From CAYNND01 sp964528735 (GTDB taxonomy: Bacteria; Patescibacteriota; Minisyncoccia; Phycocordibacterales; UBA2100), in contig CAZGUV010000013.1 of assembly GCA_964528735.1 (NCBI GenBank), positions 1-23,668 of the forward strand: DNA of 23,668 nt, written 5' to 3'. Positions 19,536-23,668 of this stretch are shown piece by piece. The translations under genes and the position numbers were made by a program. The number at the start of each line of letters is the position of its first letter. Position 1 is the first letter of the stretch. The notes beneath the pieces are model-generated. The model was not told the origin of the DNA, made no database searches, and saw only the letters and a program-made list of their open reading frames with translations.

Positions 19536-22090
19536 GCATGTACTTGCATATATTTCTTCAGTGCATACTTTGCTCCTTCTACAAGAAGTACGTTGAGTAC
19601 GCACCAGACAACCACAATGCTTAGGTATGCATACGGTACATACGTAAGACCGAACAGCTGCTGAGCAGATGGATGATATGCAGTAATAAACACGAGCACT
19701 GCCCCCATTGCGTTTGAAACATTGAGTTTCATGTTACGAAACGGCATATATTGCCAGAGGTTTCGTTCGAGATCCACGAACGAATACGACACTGCAAGAA
19801 TGTACAGCGCAAAACACATAAAGAAGACCGATTGCGCGAGCTGTGTTGATTCGATACGCATTTCAAGCATGTAGTACAAAAAGAACATGCAGAGTGATGA
19901 GAGTGCCCCCACGCCAATCGCCAATATCTGCACAGGGCGGCTAAATATTGGCTCACGCATACGAGACACCGATGACTGCTTCATATCGTGTGCAAAAGCG
20001 AGCGCAGGAAGTGTACCTGTGAGTAGATTCACCCAGATAATCTGAAGTGCTGTGAGCGGAAGTGAAAGTCCAGAAAGCAGTGCACCTGCAATCACAAACA
20101 CTTCATCGAGCGAGGTAGACATCAGATACACAAACACCTTTCTAATATTTGTCTTTATGATGCGACCTTCATGGATTGAATCGGCAATTGTCTTGAAACT
20201 ATTTTCGAGCAAGATAATATCTGCCGCCCCTTTCGCCACATCAGTCCCCGATCCAAGAGCGACACCGACATTCATCGCCTTCAGTGCGGGCGCATCATTG
20301 ACACCATCTCCCGTCATCGCCACTATTTCACCTAACTCTTGGTAGAGGCGCCCGATGCGCTGCTTATCCTCAGGTGTGACGCGCGCAAAAATACGTATCG
20401 ATGGAAGTATTTTTTTCAAATCGTCATCAGAAAGCTGTGCGATTTTCTCCCCGGTGAGAATCTCCTCGGTCCCCGCATCAATTCCCACTTGCCGCGCTAT
20501 ATATTGCACCGTACCTGGTAAGTCACCAGAAATAACTTTTACGGCGACGCCTGTTTTCTCTATATCGACTATTGCCTCTTTTACATCACTCCGTATCGTA
20601 TCACTGAGAACAAATATACCCTTCATGTCCGAGCCCTCTGGCTTTTCGTGCTTACCCTCACGAACAGACAAGCCAATGAGCCGCTCACCTGCCTCACTAC
20701 GCTCTGCAAGAAAACGAGTGCACGCATCTCGTGTCTCGGCATCAACGTGCGCATGCGCAAGCAGTATGTCTGGCGCACCTAAAAAGACCGTGCGCTCCCC
20801 ATCAAACGATGCAGAATATTTTCGAGTCGAGTTAAACGGGAGAATACTCATCCCCTTTTGCAAATCAGCATCATGTATTGCGTGTCCATGTATCGCCTTA
20901 AGGAGAGCGACTTCAAATGGGTTGCCTGTGTACGTTCTTTCTTGTTTTGTCTTCCCTTTCACCACAGCGAGCGCCTCAATATTTGTATACGCTGTGATGA
21001 GGAGTTCACGTTCAAATGTTTTGATGTGCGAATGGTGTTGTGGGTGCTTTATATGTGCGAGCGAGAATGCATGCTCAAGAGACAGTTCGGCATGGGTAAG
21101 AGTTCCTGTCTTATCTGTCAGTATGAGTGTCGTTGAGCCAAGAGTCTCCGCTGCTTCGAGTGTGCTGACCAAGCCACCCTTCTCTGCGATACGGCCGACA
21201 CCTCGCGAAAGAATCACCGTAAGCGTGATGGGAAGGGCCTCGGGGACCGCCCCTACCGCTACCGCCGCAGACAACACGAGCATGTGAATGATACTCTCTC
21301 CTCTTCCTACACCGAGCGCAAAGATAATGACCACAACCACAAGCGCAATGCATGATATGTACAGTGAGGCGCTCTTTACAGCGTCCTGCACTGGTGTTGT
21401 TACTTTTTTTGTTTCAACAATCGATGCGGCAATTTTTCCAAACTCAGTGTTATCGCCTATCGCGGTAATGACTGCGGTTGCGTTTCCGCCGACCATAAGT
21501 GTTCCTGCAAACAAGGTATTGCTTCGTTCGCCGAGGACAGAAGACTCGACTACCGTGTCTTTTTTATGCACGGGGAGTGATTCGCCGGTAAGTACTGACT
21601 CGTCGACCGTCACATCGTGGGCATCAATAACACGCGCATCGGCAGGAATCTTTGTGCCGAACTGCAAACGCACCACATCTCCGACGACAAGCTCTGTAGC
21701 ATCAATATCTACATCGCGTCCATCACGAAGCACTGTCGCACGGTTGATAATATACTTTTGTAGAGCGGAAATAATCCGCTCCGCGCCGTACTCTTGGTAT
21801 GCACTCAGTCCAACACTCACCCCTACGGCAACAAGTATGACAACTGCCTCAAAAAATTCATCAAGATACAATGTGACGACCGCAGCGAAAAGGAGAATGA
21901 GAATGAGCGGACTTACAAACTGACGAAAGATGACCCCCACGAGTGTGGTGCGTTGGTGCATAGTGATTTCATTCTTCCCATCACGCAAAAAGCGCGCGCG
22001 TGCTTCGTTGTGTGAGAGGCCTTGCGGTTGTGAACTCAGCTCAGCAAAAACAGACTCAATATCTCGTGTCCACTGACCTTCTTGTTGCAT
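19532..22090 (-). CDS. P-type cation-transporting ATPase (P2-like)
   Basis: An 852-aa ATP-driven cation pump. It has an N-terminal cation_ATPase_N region (GLSHNEARARFLRDGKNEI), the actuator motif TGES at 168-171, M4 PEALP at 283-287 and the phosphorylation site DKTGT with Asp326. The N-domain and the hinge MTGDGVNDAPALKAMNVGVAL follow. The C-terminal membrane block (M5-M10) is present, so it resembles P2-type Ca2+ or Na+/H+ pumps rather than heavy-metal P1B pumps (no CPC and no N-terminal metal-binding domain). In M5 a Glu (STSLDEVF) matches SERCA Glu771. In M6 the sequence is NLLTGTLPALAF where Ca2+ pumps have NLxTDxLPA, so a key Asp is Gly. Ion specificity is therefore uncertain. TATAAT lies 6 nt before the ATG. 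Confidence 0.92.
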   Translation of the reverse strand: MQQEGQWTRDIESVFAELSSQPQGLSHNEARARFLRDGKNEITMHQRTTLVGVIFRQFVSPLILILLFAAVVTLYLDEFFEAVVILVAVGVSVGLSAYQEYGAERIISALQKYIINRATVLRDGRDVDIDATELVVGDVVRLQFGTKIPADARVIDAHDVTVDESVLTGESLPVHKKDTVVESSVLGERSNTLFAGTLMVGGNATAVITAIGDNTEFGKIAASIVETKKVTTPVQDAVKSASLYISCIALVVVVIIFALGVGRGESIIHMLVLSAAVAVGAVPEALPITLTVILSRGVGRIAEKGGLVSTLEAAETLGSTTLILTDKTGTLTHAELSLEHAFSLAHIKHPQHHSHIKTFERELLITAYTNIEALAVVKGKTKQERTYTGNPFEVALLKAIHGHAIHDADLQKGMSILPFNSTRKYSASFDGERTVFLGAPDILLAHAHVDAETRDACTRFLAERSEAGERLIGLSVREGKHEKPEGSDMKGIFVLSDTIRSDVKEAIVDIEKTGVAVKVISGDLPGTVQYIARQVGIDAGTEEILTGEKIAQLSDDDLKKILPSIRIFARVTPEDKQRIGRLYQELGEIVAMTGDGVNDAPALKAMNVGVALGSGTDVAKGAADIILLENSFKTIADSIHEGRIIKTNIRKVFVYLMSTSLDEVFVIAGALLSGLSLPLTALQIIWVNLLTGTLPALAFAHDMKQSSVSRMREPIFSRPVQILAIGVGALSSLCMFFLYYMLEMRIESTQLAQSVFFMCFALYILAVSYSFVDLERNLWQYMPFRNMKLNVSNAMGAVLVFITAYHPSAQQLFGLTYVPYAYLSIVVVWCVLNVLLVEGAKYALKKYMQVHA

Positions 22091-22096
22091 GTATGC

Positions 22097-22102
22097 ATTA
22101 TA
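22097..22102 (-). promoter_or_regulatory. -10 box of the P-type ATPase gene
   Basis: Consensus TATAAT on the minus strand, then GCATAC (6 nt) and the ATG at 22090. Confidence 0.7.
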
Positions 22103-22212
22103 GCCGAAAGATTTTGTGTTATGTGGAAAGAATTAGAATACTCATTTGGCAATTTCTGTCGGACGCGGCTCGGCCACAGCCTCGAATACAAGACTGGCTT
22201 CGCGCCTGCGCC

Positions 22213-22230
22213 GGTTCGATTCCACACGAG
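22213..22230 (+). repeat. Inverted 18-nt copy of the tRNA-Arg(GCG) T-arm/3' end
   Basis: GGTTCGATTCCACACGAG here is the exact reverse complement of 22284-22301 inside tRNA-Arg. The similarity continues loosely on both sides (tRNA GAGCACAAAAATAAC against GTGCCAAAATAAT). No acceptor or D-arm half precedes it, so it is a fragment, not a gene. The remaining stretch from 22103 to 22212 shows nothing I can support. Confidence 0.8.
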
Positions 22231-22235
22231 TGCCA

Positions 22236-22257
22236 AAATAATACGCACAAAATGCGT
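22236..22257 (-). terminator. Possible terminator of tRNA-Arg(GCG)
   Basis: Minus-strand hairpin ACGCA/TGCGT with a 5-nt loop, followed by ATTATTTT. It lies 23 nt after the tRNA 3' end. The stem is short, so confidence is limited. Confidence 0.45.
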
Positions 22258-22279
22258 TGCTTTTTGTCTGTTATTTTTG

Positions 22280-22351
22280 TGCTCTCGTGTGGAATCGAAC
22301 CACAATCACAAGCTCCGCAAGCTTATATTCTATCCGTTGAACTACGAGAGC
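22280..22351 (-). tRNA. tRNA-Arg(GCG)
   Basis: A 72-nt cloverleaf on the minus strand. The acceptor GCTCTCG pairs with CGAGAGC, the D-stem is GTTC/GAAT, the anticodon stem TAAGC/GCTTG has loop TTGCGGA (anticodon GCG, reads CGC), and the T-arm is TGTGG-TTCGATT-CCACA. Discriminator A; no encoded CCA. A GCG wobble base on an arginine tRNA is unusual: most bacteria read CGN with an ACG anticodon edited to inosine. Confidence 0.92.
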
Positions 22352-22368
22352 AGTTCTGTGTGGGGCGT

Positions 22369-22374
22369 ACTATA
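22369..22374 (-). promoter_or_regulatory. -10 box of tRNA-Arg(GCG)
   Basis: Minus-strand TGG-TATAGT (extended -10). The start would lie about 11 nt before the mature 5' end. Confidence 0.5.
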
Positions 22375-22411
22375 CCACAGCTTTTTGAAAAATGAAGCGC
22401 GAACAGAGCTT

Positions 22412-22945
22412 TTACAGACCCAGATATTCGACGATTTGATGAGACAATGGGATGCCCTCATTGAGCTGAGGCATAAAATTATCGAGTAGATCTGCAAGGT
22501 CATCAGGCTCGACTGATTCTGGCACATGGATGAAGAGTCGTGGGTTTAAGACTGCATTCGTCGCAAGAATGAGAAGCGGGACTTTATTCTCCCGGACAAT
22601 GATATCGTACCCACGAAATGTACTGAACGGATAGAATAGCGAATCCACTTTTACACCCTCAGCATTTATCGTGAACACCTGACTCACCTGCTCAGTCTTT
22701 GCAAGAAGTGTGAGTGTCACACCTACCACAATAATAAGCACCGCAGTGATGAACTGAAGAAAGATGAGCGACGCGATGGTGAGTGAGCCTGCAAGTATCC
22801 AGAGGACCCAGTACCAGTCTGTATCTTTTTCACTCACTTCGTGCCCACCACTAATCCATGATGCAGAGGCGTCTCCAGATGATGCACCACCCTCATCTTC
22901 TGTGGGTGTCACATCAACAACAGGTTGTGTAGTCAGTGGCTCCAT
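22412..22945 (-). CDS. Two-TM membrane protein of unknown function
   Basis: Not recognised as a named family. The 177-aa product has an acidic, Ser/Thr-rich N-terminus (about residues 1-40). Two close membrane helices follow (about 45-62 and 64-83, WVLWILAGSLTIASLIFLQF and TAVLIIVVGVTLTLLA), then a beta-rich cytoplasmic-looking region (FTINAEGVKVDSLFYPFSTFRGYDIIVRENKVPLLILAT). It ends with an acidic helix (EPDDLADLLDNFMPQLNEG). Two helices plus a strand-rich domain resemble bacterial PH-like membrane proteins, but this is a guess from pattern. It starts 2 nt after the pseudopilin stop (TAA-gt-ATG), so the two genes are an operon. A role linked to the pilin is possible but unproven. Confidence 0.72.
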   Translation of the reverse strand: MEPLTTQPVVDVTPTEDEGGASSGDASASWISGGHEVSEKDTDWYWVLWILAGSLTIASLIFLQFITAVLIIVVGVTLTLLAKTEQVSQVFTINAEGVKVDSLFYPFSTFRGYDIIVRENKVPLLILATNAVLNPRLFIHVPESVEPDDLADLLDNFMPQLNEGIPLSHQIVEYLGL

Positions 22946-22947
22946 AC

Positions 22948-23370
22948 TTATGGTCTATACACATTACCACATCCGACGGCATAGCCCTCCATTCTGTCAG
23001 TCTCAAGACAAAACTGAATATAGTAATTACTCGCAGTACTGTTTGTTTGGTAGCGATACTCATACATCGGCATGAGTGGGTCTACGATTGGCTTTTGTAG
23101 TATTCCACTTCCTGTCAGCATGGTAGTCACCGTATCTTTCCCCGTAATCGCGGTGAGGGCAAGCGCCATCGGATACGCTTTATTGTCCGAACTATACAAC
23201 TCAACGGCTTTTGCAAAATCTTTCACATCAGTAAGTCTGCGCGCATCACGAGCAGCTTTTTTGGGGTCGCGAAATGCAAACATCAAGACCCCCGAGAGCA
23301 AAATAAGTATAGAAATCACCACAAAAAACTCAATGATTGAAACACCACGTGTGGTAACCACTCGCTTCAT
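22948..23370 (-). CDS. Type IV pilin-like (pseudopilin) protein
   Basis: A 140-aa pilin or GspG-like pseudopilin. A short basic leader MKRVVTTRG ends in Gly9. The mature protein starts VSIIEFFVVISILILLSG, with Glu at +5 and a hydrophobic helix, so prepilin peptidase would cut between Gly9 and Val10. The helix continues amphipathically (RDPKKAARDARRLTDVKDFAKAVELYSSDN), and the globular part ends in a Cys-bracketed loop (FCLETDRMEGYAVGCGNVYRP), like the D-region disulfide of pilins. It probably works with the PilMNO platform encoded about 18 kb away. TATACT lies 7 nt before the ATG. No prepilin peptidase, PilB/PilT or PilC gene is in the window. Confidence 0.88.
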   Translation of the reverse strand: MKRVVTTRGVSIIEFFVVISILILLSGVLMFAFRDPKKAARDARRLTDVKDFAKAVELYSSDNKAYPMALALTAITGKDTVTTMLTGSGILQKPIVDPLMPMYEYRYQTNSTASNYYIQFCLETDRMEGYAVGCGNVYRP

Positions 23371-23377
23371 ACTGCCA

Positions 23378-23383
23378 AGTATA
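23378..23383 (-). promoter_or_regulatory. -10 box of the pseudopilin operon
   Basis: TATACT on the minus strand, 7 nt before the ATG at 23370. Confidence 0.6.
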
Positions 23384-23429
23384 GCGCATGTTTGTATGAA
23401 TTCGGGCTCACGAGCACCTCACATGTAGA

Positions 23430-23458
23430 TTGACAAATCATGCGTTTCCCCTGAATAT
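23430..23458 (+). promoter_or_regulatory. Promoter of tRNA-Ser
   Basis: Perfect -35 TTGACA (23430-23435), 17-nt spacer, and a weaker -10 GAATAT (23453-23458). TATACC at 23456-23461 is an alternative with a longer spacer. Confidence 0.5.
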
Positions 23459-23466
23459 ACCGCCTT

Positions 23467-23551
23467 GGAGGAGTCGCATAGTGGTTTAGTGCACCTGTCT
23501 TGAAAACAGGAGACTCGCAAGGGTCCGCGAGTTCGAATCTCGCCTCCTCCG
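23467..23551 (+). tRNA. tRNA-Ser(UGA)
   Basis: An 85-nt tRNA with a long variable arm. The acceptor GGAGGAG pairs with CTCCTCC, the anticodon stem CCTGT/ACAGG has loop CTTGAAA (anticodon TGA, reads UCA), the variable arm is about 16 nt, and the T-arm is GCGAG-TTCGAAT-CTCGC. Discriminator G, as usual for serine tRNAs; no encoded CCA. Confidence 0.95.
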
Positions 23552-23558
23552 CAACAAG

Positions 23559-23578
23559 TCGGGATTCAAATTTCCCGA
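23559..23578. repeat. Hairpin after tRNA-Ser
   Basis: TCGGGA/TCCCGA with an 8-nt loop TTCAAATT. It is followed by an A run on the plus strand, so it is not a standard plus-strand terminator. The loop resembles an antisense T-loop. Confidence 0.4.
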
Positions 23579-23579
23579 A

Positions 23580-23606
23580 AAAATATGGTCGGCACGAAGT
23601 GCCGAC
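23580..23606 (-). terminator. Minus-strand terminator for a gene beyond the right edge
   Basis: GTCGGCAC/GTGCCGAC is a perfect 8-bp stem with a 3-nt loop. Read on the minus strand it is followed by CATATTTTTT. It could end a transcript entering from the right. A third hairpin, CCACGC/GCGTGG (23651-23665), lies at the window edge. No gene is seen in 23552-23668. Confidence 0.5.
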
Positions 23607-23668
23607 ACAAATGTATTCCCCCCAAAAAATCCTGAATCCAAAAGGGTTTTCCACGCTCCGCGTGGCTC

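Noticed and set aside
20355..21287. 310-aa open frame opposite the P-type ATPase
   Set aside because: It mirrors strongly conserved ATPase motifs in the opposite strand and is Ser/Arg-rich low-complexity shadow sequence. No -10 at the usual place.
22160..22240. A second tRNA on the plus strand ending at the T-arm-like 22213-22230
   Set aside because: No matching acceptor, D-arm or anticodon arm can be found upstream; only a 3' fragment is present.
22036..22305. 89-aa minus-strand frame between the ATPase and tRNA-Arg
   Set aside because: It crosses the tRNA T-arm and its inverted copy and runs into the ATPase coding region; no promoter or domain.
23367..23654. 95-aa open frame on the minus strand (contains ARFELADPCESPVFKTGAL)
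   Set aside because: It runs antisense through tRNA-Ser. This peptide is a well-known artefact of translating the reverse strand of a tRNA.

Overview
The window looks like a piece of a small, compact bacterial genome of the Candidate Phyla Radiation (Patescibacteria), most likely Parcubacteria. This is an inference. It rests on densely packed short genes, a PilM/PilN/PilO cluster with a separate pseudopilin, a LemA/TPM-domain pair, very large cysteine-containing surface proteins, tRNA genes without an encoded CCA, and gene starts that lack Shine-Dalgarno sequences. TGA is used as an ordinary stop, so the UGA-recoding CPR lineages (Gracilibacteria, Absconditabacteria) are unlikely.

Layout. 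1-1.4 kb (minus): the 5' part of tRNA-Leu(GAG), rplS (L19) with a terminator, and an RluA-type pseudouridine synthase. 1.4-2.4 kb (plus): tRNA-Val(UAC), a VIT/CCC1-type metal transporter, and tRNA-Arg(UCU). 2.4-5.1 kb (minus): operon pilM-pilN-pilO plus a small one-TM protein. 5.2-6.0 kb (minus): a stand-alone tRNA-binding OB-fold protein and ruvX. 6.06-7.56 kb (plus): a DUF3298-like membrane-anchored protein and a SAM methyltransferase. 7.5-9.0 kb (minus): lemA followed by a TPM-domain protein. 9.1-16.0 kb (minus): two tandem paralogous membrane-anchored M6-like metalloproteases of 669 and 1625 aa. The larger carries an N-terminal beta-helix and four C-terminal MBG-like repeats. 16.0-19.5 kb: a YbaK/ProX-type deacylase (minus), a CcdA-like protein and a CPA2 antiporter (plus), an RdgB/HAM1-like NTPase (minus) and rlmH (plus). 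19.5-22.1 kb (minus): a P-type cation ATPase. 22.3-23.7 kb: tRNA-Arg(GCG), a two-TM protein and a type IV pseudopilin (minus), then tRNA-Ser(UGA) (plus).

Functional threads: tRNA and ribosome maintenance (four complete tRNAs, L19, RlmH, RluA family, YbaK/ProX, RuvX), a type IV pilus platform, ion and metal transport, and cell-surface proteolysis.

The most striking pattern concerns gene starts. Fourteen of the 17 genes that seem to begin a transcript have a TANNNT -10-like hexamer ending exactly 6 nt before the start codon, and two more have it at 7 nt. Transcription would therefore start at or next to the A of ATG, giving leaderless mRNAs. Genes inside operons start 1-2 nt after the previous stop or overlap it. 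The second main finding is the M6 protease pair, which shares a perfect 200-bp direct repeat, a sign of recent gene conversion and a possible site of in-frame rearrangement.
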